NCBI GenBank assembly: GCA_037693485.1 | Contig: CM075346.1 | Location: 13,483,501-13,547,500 of the forward strand | Length of the DNA: 64,000 nucleotides | Direction: 5' to 3' | DNA from: Kitagawia praeruptora | Taxonomy: Eukaryota; Streptophyta; Magnoliopsida; Apiales; Apiaceae | Shown here: piece after piece, positions 1 through 10,817 of the stretch | Numbering within the stretch: the first letter of the stretch is position 1 | How the letters are laid out: each line of letters begins with the position of its first letter | Program-made: the position numbers and the translations under genes | Notes under the pieces: generated by a model | Seen by the model: only the letters and a program-made list of their open reading frames with translations | Databases searched by the model: none | What the model was told of the DNA's origin: nothing

Positions 1-1254
1 TCAATCAGAATGCTTCTTGCTTATGCATGCTACAAGAAATTCAAGTTATATCAAATGGACGTAAAAAGTGCATTCCTAAATGGTGTGCTGGATGAGGAAG
101 TCTATGTCAAACAGCCTCCTGGATTCGAACATGAGAAGTTTCATGACTATGTTTACAAGCTCAAGAAGGCATTATATGGTTTAAGGCAGGCCCCTAGAGC
201 GTGGTATGAGAGGCTTAGTAAGTTTCTTCTCAAAAATGGATTTACTCGAAGTAATATCGATCCAACATTATTTACAAAGCAAAATGGTAAAGATATTCTT
301 ATTGTACAAATATATGTGGATGATATTGTATTTGGTGCTACTAATGAATCTATGTGTGAGTGGTTTTCTAAGTGCATGTACAATGAATTTGACATGAGCA
401 TGATGAGGGAACTCAATTATTTCTTGGGTCTTCAAATCAAGCAAACCATTGATGGTATTTATGTGCATCAATCAAAGTATACAAAGAATCTGCTCAAAAG
501 ATTTGGTTATGAAGATGTCAAAGCAAAAACAACTCCTATGACTCAAAACAGCAAGCTGTTTGCAGATGAGAATGGTAAGGATGTGGATGTCAAAAGGTAT
601 AGAGGTATGATTGGAAGTTTATTATATTTAACTGCCTCAAGACCTGATATCATGTATAGTGTATGTGTTTGTGCAAGGTTTCAATCCAACCCTAAAGAGT
701 CTCACTTAAATGCAGTTAAAAGGATTTTTAAATACTTAAGTGGTACTATCAATCTTGGTTTGTTCTATCCTATCACAAATACTTTTGATCTCGTGGGGTA
801 TAGTCATGCAGATTATGCAGGGTCTCAAACTGATAGAAAGAGTACAAGTGGTGTTTGTACATTCCTTGGACAAAGCTTGGTTTCATGGCAAAGCAAAAAG
901 CAAGCTTCTGTTGCTCTTTCAACGGCCGAAGGAGAATATCTAGCAGCTGGTAGCTGTTGCTCTCAAATTTTATGGATGATTCAAACTCTAAGGGATTTTA
1001 ATATCAAGTATGGCAAGATTCCAATATATTGTGACAACACGAGTGCTATCAATATCTCCAAGAATCCTGTGAATCACTCAAGAACAAAGCATATCGACGT
1101 TCGTCATCATTTCTTGAGAGATAATGCAGCAAAAGGGAAGATTGAGTTGGTATTTGTCTCAACTGAAGTTCAACTGACAGATATTTTCACAAAGCCATTA
1201 GCTGAAGAAAGATTTGCAGCCATACGAATGGAGCTTGGCATGTGTACTGTGTAG
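1..1254 (+). CDS. Copia A pol, 3' part (reverse transcriptase and RNase H), cut by window edge
   Basis: The frame is open from base 1, so the N-terminal part of the polyprotein lies outside the window. The readable part is the second half of a Ty1/copia reverse transcriptase followed by RNase H. Visible motifs are DVKSAFLNG (finger/palm), QAPRAWY, the catalytic YVDD at 313-324, SLLYLTASRPDIM, the RNase H motifs ADYAG and STAEGEY, CDNTSA, and the C-terminal RTKHIDVRHHFLRD and DIFTKPL blocks. These order and spacing rules are those of plant SIRE/Maximus copia elements. The enzyme copies element RNA into DNA inside virus-like particles. No stop or frameshift is present in this stretch, so this part could still be functional. 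It ends at a TAG followed by a spacer and 3' LTR, which fixes its orientation. Confidence 0.95.
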   Translation, partial: SIRMLLAYACYKKFKLYQMDVKSAFLNGVLDEEVYVKQPPGFEHEKFHDYVYKLKKALYGLRQAPRAWYERLSKFLLKNGFTRSNIDPTLFTKQNGKDILIVQIYVDDIVFGATNESMCEWFSKCMYNEFDMSMMRELNYFLGLQIKQTIDGIYVHQSKYTKNLLKRFGYEDVKAKTTPMTQNSKLFADENGKDVDVKRYRGMIGSLLYLTASRPDIMYSVCVCARFQSNPKESHLNAVKRIFKYLSGTINLGLFYPITNTFDLVGYSHADYAGSQTDRKSTSGVCTFLGQSLVSWQSKKQASVALSTAEGEYLAAGSCCSQILWMIQTLRDFNIKYGKIPIYCDNTSAINISKNPVNHSRTKHIDVRHHFLRDNAAKGKIELVFVSTEVQLTDIFTKPLAEERFAAIRMELGMCTV

Positions 1255-1580
1255 TCAGCAAGCTGACAAGCACAGAATGGGTAACGTTGGTTTACCATTT
1301 GTATCTGAACAGTTTATATGCCATTACCATGATTTGATTTTGTTGATTTTATTTTGCTTATTCCAGACCTGGACTAATATTCTTTTTGTTGAATTTTTTG
1401 ATGGATTAAGGGGGAGAAATTTAGGAGAATTTAATTGCTTGTTTGGTCAAGATATTCGATATGATTGATTATGCTTGTTTATCTTGAATCTGTTTTATAT
1501 CAAAATGTACTAATATGCAGGGATTTAGGGGGAGTTCTTATTTCTCCTAAATATTGTGTAATCATAAAAAAGGGGGAGAT
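1255..1580 (+). other. Copia A 3' untranslated spacer with polypurine tracts
   Basis: This spacer lies between the pol stop and the 3' LTR. It holds three AGGGGGAG-type purine tracts, near 1409-1417, 1527-1533 and 1568-1579. The last directly abuts the LTR and is the expected plus-strand primer (polypurine tract, PPT). A CAGCAAGC motif related to the LTR repeats occurs at about 1257. No ORF of interest is seen. Confidence 0.8.
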
Positions 1581-2862
1581 TGATACTCCTATGGTTTTGA
1601 TGATCACATTCAGCAAGCTATTTGCTTGTAGTTTGATATAAAACATTGTGTTATGGTTGTACTAACTTGGTTTTGCAGGGTATATTAAGTTTACAGAGTA
1701 TATATATACAGCAAGCCACTTGGTGTTACAACAGAGACAGTTTGGCAAGCCATTTGCACTGACAGACTCAAACAGCAAGCCATTTGCAAACTGCCAGAAA
1801 TCCTGAAGACTTTTCAAGACAAATTCTCATGGATGTAATTCAGGAAATATATTGTGAGGACTATTTATTATATAATACGTACACAATATATTCTAGAGCT
1901 CAAATCTTTTCAAATATCCTTATTTAAATTATTTTATAAAACTTATAGGAGTTTCCTTATTTAAAAGATTTTCTTTCTTTCAAATCTCCTATACGCGTTT
2001 TATATCTATACAATTCAGAAGGGTTAAGCTTTCACCGATTTCTTTCTCTCAAACCCTCTGTCTAACGTTCACAAGAACGTTTGTAAAATCTCTAACCAAT
2101 TGAACGTTGGAAATTGATTCTAATAGTTCGAATAAATTGGTGATTGATTTTCTAAACGTTGGTGTGAAGCTTTATAAACTGATTCTTGTGTTCATTCGTT
2201 TCTAACAATCCAGAAAACATTCAGAGAAAACTTTCAAGCACACAAGATTACAAACAACTCAGTTTTTCATTGCTATATCTTTCGTTCTCTCGAGCTCTTA
2301 ATATATTATATACGTGCTATATCTTAGAGAGTTCATAGTTTGAGTTGTATCCATTATTGATTGTATTGTTCGATTTGTAAGGTTGAGTTGTTGGACAGAT
2401 TGGCTAGGGAACTAGGGTTTGGTGAACGTTGCTAGAGGAGTATACTTGGGAAGTATAGCTTAGAGAGCAAGTTCAGAAACAGGTGTTCAGCAAGCCATTT
2501 GTCAACAGCTGGGAATTAAGGGAGATATATTATTGTATCTTGTAATTGGTTTTATTTCAGTGATCAATAATATATTCTCTTACCAAGTTGGTAAGGGACC
2601 AGGACGTAGACCATAGGGGTTAGGGGTCGAACCTGGCTAAAAGTCTATGTGTTCTTTATTTTCTGCTCTTTACTTACTGCTTGCATCTGGCTTACTGTTT
2701 CTGCACTTTACTGTACTGATTATCTATGCATTCAGCATACCATTTGTCTCTGCATAAAACGAAATCAGTAAGCTGTTTCTGGTAATTTTTAAAATCGGTT
2801 TTAGTTAAACATAGTTAGCCATTTACACCTATTCACCCCCCTCTAGGTGTGCATTTTCAACA
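1581..2862 (+). repeat. Copia A 3' LTR
   Basis: The 1,282-bp LTR starts TGATACTCCT directly after the purine tract and ends TTTTCAACA after a CACCCCCCTCTAGGTGTG block, an ending common to SIRE-type LTRs. It contains six or so copies of a CAGCAAGCCATTTG-like motif, at about 1611, 1709, 1744, 1773, 2488 and 2733. The 5' LTR and left target duplication lie outside the window. The right-hand TSD should be TTTCC (2863-2867) but cannot be checked. Confidence 0.85.
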
Positions 2863-3974
2863 TTTCCATATATAATACTTACAGCTAAGATACTTTTAAG
2901 TCAGGATACAAAAAATATTTTTCAACTTCAGACCAGGCATCTGGAAAATATGAATACAGAGTAAATCTGTGGGTGAGAACAATTACAGGACAGAGCTTCA
3001 GGAAGCACAGGGGCTAAAAAAGATTGATCGTTATTACAGTTTGATTGTAGTTTAGCAAAATTAGATGCATCAATCAGAAAACTGGATTAAAAACAATAGC
3101 AGGATGTTAAAATACTCAAGCAAGATCTTATTTACAAATACAAATTTTATCATTATTTCATTGTTTAATATTTTAGGGATTAGTTCTTTAAGGCAACTAA
3201 AATCAAAATATAAAAACATAATCGAAACAATCATAATCAAAATATGCAACCAAAACAAGGGATATACATAAACAAACATTCATAATCGAAGTCACAATCA
3301 TGAATCCAAACAAATAAGCCCCAAAGAAGCAAATTAACATGTTATACACAAATAAGAAGAATGCAGTAAGAATGTAAAGAAGAATAGCTGAAGAAGACAA
3401 CTAAACAAGAAGACAATCGAATCCAATTGAACCCTTAATCAAACCCTAATTTAACCCGTAATCGAAGCCCTAATTGAACCCAAAAAGAACCCTAATCTAC
3501 AAGCCCTAATTATAGAGAACTCGTAAAGAGAGAATTCGCGAAGAACCCGTAGAGAGAAAGCCCTACTGCTAATTGGTGTTTAATTGAAATTTGGGAGAGA
3601 CTTGAGAGAGAGAGAGAGAGAGAGTGTGAGCGTATAATTGAGATAAGAGGGAATAATTGAGAGAAATTTGACCCGCTCAATTGAAAATTTTGGACAAATA
3701 TTTGAGCCCGCCCGTGAATTTTCAGACAAAAATTGAACGCGCCTATTTTTTTACTAATTTTTAAAGTCCAACGGCTACACTTTTCTTAAAGACAACGGTT
3801 ACACCGACTTCTATGTTATGATAGATATAGTCTGAAGTCTACGGTAACACTAATTTATAAAAATGGTAACATTAAAAAAATGTGTAGGCGTAGACCAATT
3901 TTAAGGCATATATGGCTACACTTTTACTCGTAACACTGAAAAAAGCGTTGCTGAAGCCCATTTGTGGCGTAGTG
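2863..3974. mobile_element. CACTA-1, terminal part of an En/Spm-like DNA transposon
   Basis: The right end, read inwards, is CACTACGCCACAAATGGGC, a CACTA-type terminal inverted repeat (TIR) ending at 3974. The last 220 bp carry repeated GGTAACA/CGTAACAC/GGTTACAC words, as in the subterminal transposase-binding repeats of this superfamily. From about 3420 to 3640 there is a leader-like AACCCTAAT-rich stretch and a (GA)n run (about 3608-3626). No transposase is visible. The opposite end is not in the window. The simplest reading is that Copia A inserted into this CACTA element and that the CACTA element had itself inserted into Copia B, whose gag resumes in frame at 3976. Confidence 0.7.
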
Positions 3975-3975
3975 G

Positions 3976-5652
3976 AGATTCAAGAATATCAAGTTCAGAA
4001 GAGACAAGTCATACAAGCCACAGGGTCAATCATCTAAGTTCAACAAGGGAAGTTTTTCAAAGGCCACTAGTGGAGTCACAAGAGGAGGATACAAGACCAG
4101 ATTGGTGTATAGGTCGAAGTTCAGATGTTACAACTGCAATGAGCTAGGTCATTTTGCTACTGAGTGCAGAAGACCAAGACAGAATCAGGGAAAAGGATCT
4201 GGAAATCAGTTTAAGAAGAATCAAGGGAAAGCCTATGTGGCTGAAGGAAAATGCTGGGATGATTCTGAAGATGAAGAAGAAGAGGAGTTTGTGAACTTAG
4301 CCCTCATGGCTAAATCTGATGAAGAAGCTTCAAGTTCATCAAATCAGGTACCATCTCTAGTCTTACTTGATATGTCTAAAACTGAGTACAAGCATACCAT
4401 TGAAGATTTAAGTGCTGAGATGTTTAACATTCATGTTAGTTTATCTGCTGTTCACGAAGAAATTGCTAAGTTAACTAAACAGAATGAAACTCTCAAATAT
4501 GAAAATGAAATGTTGTTGCTAAGAACCAATCCCCTAGATTCATTAGCTCAAGAGAATGCTAGGTTGAAAAACGATATTGTCTGTGCTAAGGAAATAGAAG
4601 AATTTCTCAGGAGTAAAATTGCAGAAAATGAGTTAAAACTCAAAGCATTTAGAAACTCTTCTAAGTTAGTCCAAGAATATCATGATAATCACACTGAGAA
4701 TCAGAAGGTAGGAATAGGTTTCGAGTATGGTAGAAGGCATGGAAAGGCAATTGCTCTTGATGATAGTGATGCTGTCAAACCTCATATTCTCAAAAGAGTT
4801 AGCAACCCGATTTTCAAAAATCTTCAAGCTGATTTTGATGAAACCTCCTTGTTCATCAAACAAGAGCTACTTGATGAAGATGAGTGCATTGACAGCACAC
4901 TGAGCGAAGGAAAAGATACTGTCAAGTATCCCGTGACAGAAACTCTACCAAGCAATCAGAAAGAATGTTCTAAAGTAGCTTACAGCAAGGATGAGACAGA
5001 AACTTCGAAAGATACTGTTAAGAGAGAACCCAATACAGCAGCAACCTTCAAACCTGCTGTCAAGACAGAGACAAAGAAAGGTACTGTCAAGGGTGGCTCG
5101 ACAACAACTTCAGAACATACTGTCAAGGCAAATGTCTACAAGCCTAAGAATAGGAATGACAAGTTAGGGATTAATAAGAAGAATGGATATAGTTATGTTA
5201 AGGATGCCCCTAGGAAGCTTTGCAATAATTGTGGATCATCTCATCATTTAACATTTGTTTGTAAGAAACCCAAACATGATAAGGTAAATGCGTGCAATGT
5301 TAGTGGTAACTTACATAGAACCCCCATTATGCAAAGAGATATGGATGTCTGTAATAACATTGACTGTATGCCATGCAAAATTGTTGTTATGAGTACTTGT
5401 TTAAATTTGCCTATTCTGTCTACTGAAAGATGTTCCTATTTAGAAATTGCTGAGACTTCTGTGCCTGCCTATGTTGGTAAAAAGGCAGCTTCCACTAAGA
5501 GAAAGACCAAGTCTAACTCTAGAACTAAGTGGAAAGCAAAAGAAGTCAAACAGGAGAATTCTAGTGTTGATTTAAATGTGAAGCAGAATGATATGAACAA
5601 TGATGTTGTAACTGCAGGACCCAACAGAGTTTGGGTACCAGATGTAAATTAA
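3976..5652 (+). pseudogene. Copia B gag, truncated at the N-terminus by CACTA-1
   Basis: The open frame resumes immediately after the CACTA end (first codons RFKNIKFRR) and matches the same place in Copia C gag, so it starts before the first ATG at 4102. A first CCHC zinc knuckle, CYNCNELGHFATEC, is at 4126-4167. An acidic WDDSEDEEEEEF block follows, then a coiled-coil-like segment rich in Leu, Glu and Lys (about 4370-4680). A lysine-rich linker contains repeated KDTVK/GTVK words. A second CCHC knuckle, CNNCGSSHHLTFVC, starts at 5221. Gag forms the virus-like particle and binds RNA. The frame ends TAA after WVPDVN, at the same place as in Copia C. No internal stop is seen in the preserved part. 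Confidence 0.88.
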
Positions 5653-5690
5653 AATCATCTGTTTTGTAGGGCAAAAAGTAGTAGCAGGTC
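5650..5690 (+). other. Copia B gag/pol junction: in-frame stop and acceptor-like tract
   Basis: The gag TAA is followed by TCTGTTTTGTAGGG, a pyrimidine-rich tract ending in AG, and the protease frame opens shortly after, in a different frame here. Copia C has the same TAA at 23800-23802 and TCTTGCAGGG at the matching place. Known plant SIRE elements separate gag and pol by a stop codon. Whether this AG is a splice acceptor is inference. Confidence 0.5.
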
Positions 5691-7006
5691 ATGTGGATCA
5701 TCGAAAGTGGTTGTTTCAGGCACATGACTGGTGATATAGCCCTGCTATCACATTTTGTGGAGAAAGTCGGCCCAATCGTAACTTTTGGAGACAACAACAA
5801 AGGTTACACTGTGGGATATGGCTGTTTGGAAATTGGAAATGTTGTCATTGAAGATATTGCTCTTGTTGATGGATTGAAGCACAACCTACTCAGTGTCAGC
5901 CAGTTCAGTGACAGAGGATTTAAGGTTGATTTTGATATGATGGTTTGTAATATCTATCACAAGAAAGATGGAAGCCTCTCTTTGAAAGCAGTCAGGAAAG
6001 GAAGCTTGTTTGTTGCAGACTTAAATTCTGTCAATAAAGACAAGGCTTACTGTTTTTACAGTAAAGCATCAGTTGGTGAAAGTATGCTTTGGCACAAGAA
6101 GCTCTCACACCTCAATTTCAAGAATATAAATATTCTGATGAAGAAAGATTTGGTGAGAGGACTACCTCAACAGGAATTCTGTCAAGAAGGACTATGTGAG
6201 GACTGTCAAATGGGTAAATTGAAAAGATCTGTGCACAAGTCAAAGCAAGTGAATACCAACACTGAGCCATTCAAGTTAATTCATATGGATTTGTTTGGTC
6301 CAGTAAATGTTCAATCTCTTGCAAGAAAGAGATATGCCCTGGTAATGGTGGATGACTACTCAAGGTATACTTGGGTGAAGTTTTTAGAGACAAAGGACGA
6401 AGCTGCTCAAGAAATCATTGATCAGATAAGAGTTCTTGAAAGAACCCCCAATGCTCAAGTTCAATATCTGAGAAGTGACAATGTATTGAGTTCAGAAATG
6501 CCACATTAGGAAACTTCTGCAAGGAAGAAGGTATTGTCCAACAATTCTCCACTGCCAGGACACCACAACAAAATGGAGTTGTAGAAAGGAAGAACAGAAC
6601 TCTCATTGAAGCTGCGAGAACTATGTTGAATGATTCTAAATTACCAACATATTTCCGGGCAGAAGCTATTAACACAGCTTGCTACACACAGAACTGAACC
6701 TTGATCAACAAGACTCATGGAAACACTCCTTACTATCTGTTAACAGGAAAGAAACCTATTGTCAAATATTTTCATGTATTTGGAAGCAAGTGTTTCATGA
6801 TGATTGACAACCATGAAAGGAAAGGAAAGTTCGATGCTAAAGCTTATGAAGGCATTTTCATGGGATATGGATTGGAAAGGACTGCCTACAGAGTCTATGT
6901 CATTGATCACAAAGTCATTGAAGAAAGTGTAAATGTCACATTTGATGAAACCAAATTCCCAGGACTGCAAGAGGATGGTCAAATGGAGCCCCTTAGATTT
7001 GAAAAT
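5691..7006 (+). pseudogene. Copia B pol, protease and integrase part, broken
   Basis: The frame from 5691 encodes an aspartic-protease region (DxGC-type block, here with S>E at WIIESGC, so the usual DSG catalytic triad reads ESG), then the pre-integrase zinc-binding segment (WHKKLSHLNFK and CEDCQMGK) and the first half of the integrase core (HMDLFGP, MVDDYSRYTW, LRSDN). A one-base deletion near 6480-6492, relative to Copia C, shifts the frame. Further on the PQQNGVVERKN glutamate block is readable in another frame around 6565-6600, with a TGA replacing an Arg codon at about 6695. The C-terminal integrase part is open from 6701. Solo LTR 1 interrupts the frame after 7006. The loss of the protease Asp plus frameshift and stop make this copy inactive. 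Confidence 0.85.
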
Positions 7007-8324
7007 TGATAAGTGTATTTTACATCCACTTGGAGCATTCTAAATCGGCTTAAATTGATTGTCTTGGACACAAGTTTCTTGTAGTTTTGATGTGTTTTGC
7101 TTAGTTGTGCAGATTTACAAGAATGTTGATTATGGTGGATGCTTTAATCATTTTTGGGGATTTATTTGATTAAAATTCGGATTTTCCGGGAAGGTTGCGC
7201 AGCTTACACTGTTTTGGCCATATCTGGAGTTCTAGAAGTCCGTTTTCAGCGATCTTACTGCCCATGCGAAGCTTGGGAGATTTTCTACAACTTGGGACAG
7301 ATAGCAGGTGCAGAGAACGTAGGGAATAAATTCGCGCCAGGTTTCATTATGAAGCATTGCTGGGAAATTACTGTTTTGCCCTTTTCAAGTTCTAATTGTA
7401 TTTTGGGCAGTTTTTAGTACCTTAATTGAATTCTAATTGTATTAGAAGGTAATTTCTTGCTGGGCAAGAAATCTAGAGCCTATTTAAACACATCTTAGCA
7501 TTGTAATTTGTATTATCGCTTTATTATTATATCATAGCTTAGATCTGCAACGGAGAACTTTTATTTTGAAGATTAAAGGTTTTTCTCTTTTCTTATAATT
7601 ATGTGTTCAATTTATAATTCTTGTTTTGTTAATTCAATTATGAGTGAGTAGATTATTAATCTGGGGTTAAGTAGAACCCTAGTTATGGTTGATGTGTGAA
7701 TTTCCAATTCCCCCAATTTGATTGTTTAATTGCTCTTGCTTATTGAGTTGTATTAATTAACAATTACAAGTCAGACGTGATTATGTGTATTGTTTGAACC
7801 AATATCTAATTATCAGCGAGAGTTGGATTTAGATGGTTGTGATTTATCCAATAAGAACATGAAATTCTCCATGAGAATAGGTAGAATGAATTGTTAGGAA
7901 ATTAGGATACTGTGATTAATGTCTCTAAATTGCATGATACCATGAGAATAGGTTTGATTGTACTTTAAGAGAAGCAATTAATACTCGAGAGGGGTTATTG
8001 GTATTTATAGGGCGCATCTTTCCTGTTGAGTAGTGTACGATTAATTGGGGAGGAAATTCACGATTGCATTAATTCATGCTAGTGGGGATACTTAATTCTG
8101 GATGTTTTTAATATTTGATTAATACAAACACAAATTATCTTTAGTATAAAATTAGTTTAATAATCTCTCAATATTTATTGTGTTACTTGCTTAGCCGAAT
8201 TAAATCAGAAATAACTGGTGATTGATACGTTTGTCTCTGTGGGATCGACTCTGACTTACCCTACTACATAGTTAGAAGGAATTGTTAGATATTATTATTT
8301 GATAGGCACGCGACAGCCTTGTCA
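7007..8324 (+). mobile_element. Solo LTR 1 (gypsy-like), inserted in Copia B pol
   Basis: A 1,318-bp insert interrupts Copia B between the integrase and RT parts. It starts TGATAAGTGTATTTT, ends CAGCCTTGTCA and is flanked by the direct repeat AAAAT (7002-7006 and 8325-8329). Removing it restores colinearity with Copia C. It has no internal coding domain, PBS or PPT, so it is best read as a solo LTR left by LTR-LTR recombination. The block near the right end (CTCTGTGGGATCGACTCTGAC) resembles the end of Athila/Tat-type gypsy LTRs. Its first nine bases, TGATAAGTG, are shared with solo LTR 2. The small ORF inside (7154-7417) looks random. Confidence 0.8.
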
Positions 8325-8329
8325 AAAAT

Positions 8330-10231
8330 CAAGGGTATTTGAAAGAAGAAGAAATTATTGCTGATGAACCTATTTGTACTCAGGATATTGAGTTTGAAAG
8401 AAATGTTGTCAACACTAATGATGCTACTCAAACTCCAGCTCAATCTCAAACTATATCAGCTAATCATCAGAATGAGAATGATTCTGGAGATGTTGAAGAA
8501 CATGAAGGAGAAAACATCAATGGTGGAAAGTCAACCCCTCAAAGAGGAAATGATCAAGCAGATCAAGAAAGAAGCTTGCCTAGAACCACTAAGTGGAACA
8601 GAGATCACACTAGTAATCTAATCATTGGTGATCCCACTACTGGTATAAGGACAAGGAGAAATGTTTCTGCTGATAGCATGTTCTCATGTTTTCTATCTCA
8701 AACCGAGCCAAAGTTAATTGATTAAGCATTGTTGGATTCAGACTGGGTGATAGCCATGCAAGAAGAGCTCAACCAATTTGAGAGAAACAATGTTTGGAAG
8801 CTGGTCCCTAGACCTAAAGGGAAGTCAGTAGTTGACATAAAGTGGGTTTTCAGAAACAAGTTGGATGAAAGTGGAAATGTGACAAGAAACAAGGCAAGGC
8901 TAGTAGCTAAAGGTAGTCAACAGGAAGGGATCGATTATGATGAAACATTTGCACCTGTTTCCAGACTTGAAGCCATTCGAATATTTTTAGCCTATGCTGC
9001 ACACTGTAACTTCAAGGTGTTCCAAATTGATGTCAAAAGTGCCTTTCTTAGTGGAGAATTAGAAGAGGAAGTGTATGTTGAATAGCTACCTAGATTTGAG
9101 GATGCTGAGTTGTATGACTTTGTCTATAAGCTGTTCAAAGCACTCTATGGACTGAAGCAAGCCCCTATATCTTGGTATGAAACTCTCTCTACTTTTCTTA
9201 TTGAGAATCAATTTACAAGAGGTGTAATGGATAAGACACTGTTCTACAAGCACCATGGCAAGGACATCATTCTGGTTCAGATTTATGTTGATGACATAAT
9301 CTTTGGTTCTATAAATGAGAAGCTGTGTGAAAAGTTTTCATCTCTTATGAAGAGCAAATATGAGATGAGCATGATGGGAGAACTGTCATTTTTCTTAGGT
9401 CTACAAATTCATCAAAAGGATAATGGTATCTTCATAAACCAATCGAAATATGTCAAAGAACTTCTCAAAAAGTTCAACATGGAAGATGCATCACCTGCCA
9501 AGACACCTATCTCTACTGCAACCAAACTGGATTTGGATCCTAAAGGAGAGAAAGTGGATTCTAGTACCTACAGAGGCATGGTGGGATCGTTGCTATACCT
9601 AACTGCTAGCAGACCAGACATTATGTTTGCTACATGTCTCTGTGCAAGGTTTCATGCTGATCCAAAGGAATCGAACTTAGTAGCAATCAAGAGAATATTT
9701 AGATATCTCAAAGGCACTCCAAACTTAGGCCTTTGGTATCCTAAAGATACTGGATTTGACTTGATTGGTTATTCGGATTCAGACTATGCTGGATGCAAGA
9801 TTGACATAGAAAGTACAACTGGAAGCTGTCAATTTCTTGGTGGAAGATTAGTGTCATGGTTTAGCAAGAAGCAGCATTCTGTATCTACTTCAACTACAGA
9901 AGCTGAATATATTGCAGCTGGAAGTTGCTGTGCTCAAATTCTTTGGATGAAAAATCAGCTAATGGATTATGGCTTAGAGTTATCCAATATTCCTATTTAT
10001 TGTGATAACAATAGTGCCATAGCTATCTCAGACAATCCTGTTCAACACTTCAGGACAAAGCACATTGATATCAGACATCATTTCCTAAGAGAGCATGTTG
10101 AAAAGGGAACTGTGAAGCTGATTTATGTTCCAACAGAAAAGCAACTTGCAGACATTTTTACGAAGCCACTAGATGAAGCAACCTTCAACGGGTTGGTAAG
10201 TGAATTGGGAATGCTAAATCTGGTATGTTAA
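8330..10231 (+). pseudogene. Copia B pol, linker, reverse transcriptase and RNase H, broken
   Basis: After the solo LTR the frame resumes in the variable integrase-RT linker (8339-8725), with TAA at 8723-8725 where Copia C has a Glu codon. RT follows: KWVFRNK, QEGIDYDETFAPV, DVKSAFLSG. A TAG at 9083-9085 stands where Copia C has Gln. The downstream open frame (9110-10231) carries YGLKQAP, YVDD (at about 9281), LLYLTASRPDIM, DSDYAGC, EAEYIAAGS, CDNNSA and the DIFTKPLDEA end. A codon is also lost near 8911 relative to Copia C. Two nonsense codons alone suffice to inactivate RT. Confidence 0.9.
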
Positions 10232-10613
10232 CTTACTAGTTTTTACATTTTGAATGTGGTTAAATTGCAGCTTGTGACCGTAACTTTCAATGTTACTGTC
10301 ATGAGAAGTTACTGTCTTATGTGCTACTTGTTTATTTGACAGCATGTTTGCTATGACTATGCTAAATTCAAATCACATGCTTGTTTTATTTTATGTAATG
10401 AGTAGTCACGTGACATTAATTCAAACGCGTGCTAGTGATAAGTATTCATGTCATTTGAAATGACCCCGGGTATTTGTCAGTCTTTTTTAATTTAAAGTTA
10501 ATTACTTCATTAAAAAGAGGCAGGTGGAAGCTGTAGAGTCACTTAATGTGTTATAAATAAGACCGAGGCCAAACCTTTAGTTCTCACTTAACACACTAAG
10601 AACTCTAGAGAAT
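10232..10613 (+). other. Copia B post-pol spacer with a promoter-like segment
   Basis: This noncoding stretch contains CTGTCA/GACAG words and a single copy of the ATGTTTGCTATGACTATGC unit that is tandemly repeated in Copia C. At about 10551-10559 TTATAAATA lies 55 bp before the ATG of the following small ORF and resembles a TATA box. Its leader reads TTCTCACTTAACACACTAAG, typical of a plant 5' UTR. The promoter reading is inference. Confidence 0.45.
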
Positions 10614-10817
10614 ATGAGTAAGAGGAAGGCTAAAGAAATTTCTACATCCGGTGTGCCGAAGCCACAAAAGGAGGCTGTTGCTGAGCACCCCCTTGATCCA
10701 TTCTTCGATAAGCTTCAGGCTTATCTGGATGCTAAAGGGATCACTGAGGAGGAGGAGATAGCAAAAGTTGTTGAGCAGCTGCTGGTGGAAGCTCTTGGAG
10801 AGCTTAATAAGAAATAA
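10614..10817 (+). CDS. Small ORF (67 aa) of unknown function in Copia B
   Basis: The ORF starts MSKRKAKEIS and ends GELNKK. Residues 1-10 are strongly basic and NLS-like; residues 25-65 are acidic and probably helical (LQAYLDAKG, EEIAKVVEQLL). It is preceded by a TATA-like TTATAAATA and followed within 60 bp by an AATAAA-like signal (about 10865), so it looks like a self-contained mini-gene. Copia C has no counterpart here: it carries the N-terminal domain of the third ORF instead. I do not recognise the protein. It could be a captured host exon, an element-specific accessory gene, or a chance ORF; its intact frame amid many broken ones is the main argument that it was once real. Confidence 0.45.
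   Translation: MSKRKAKEISTSGVPKPQKEAVAEHPLDPFFDKLQAYLDAKGITEEEEIAKVVEQLLVEALGELNKK

Noticed and set aside
2583..2640. tRNA-like GGGTCGAACC box in the Copia A LTR
   Set aside because: Only a B-box-like word is present, with no A box or cloverleaf; similar words are common in SIRE LTR R regions.
3065..3400. Short overlapping ORFs on both strands in CACTA-1
   Set aside because: AT-rich, no recognisable domain, similar lengths in all frames.
7154..7417. 87-aa ORF in solo LTR 1
   Set aside because: No homology recognised, no start context, and the LTR is otherwise noncoding.
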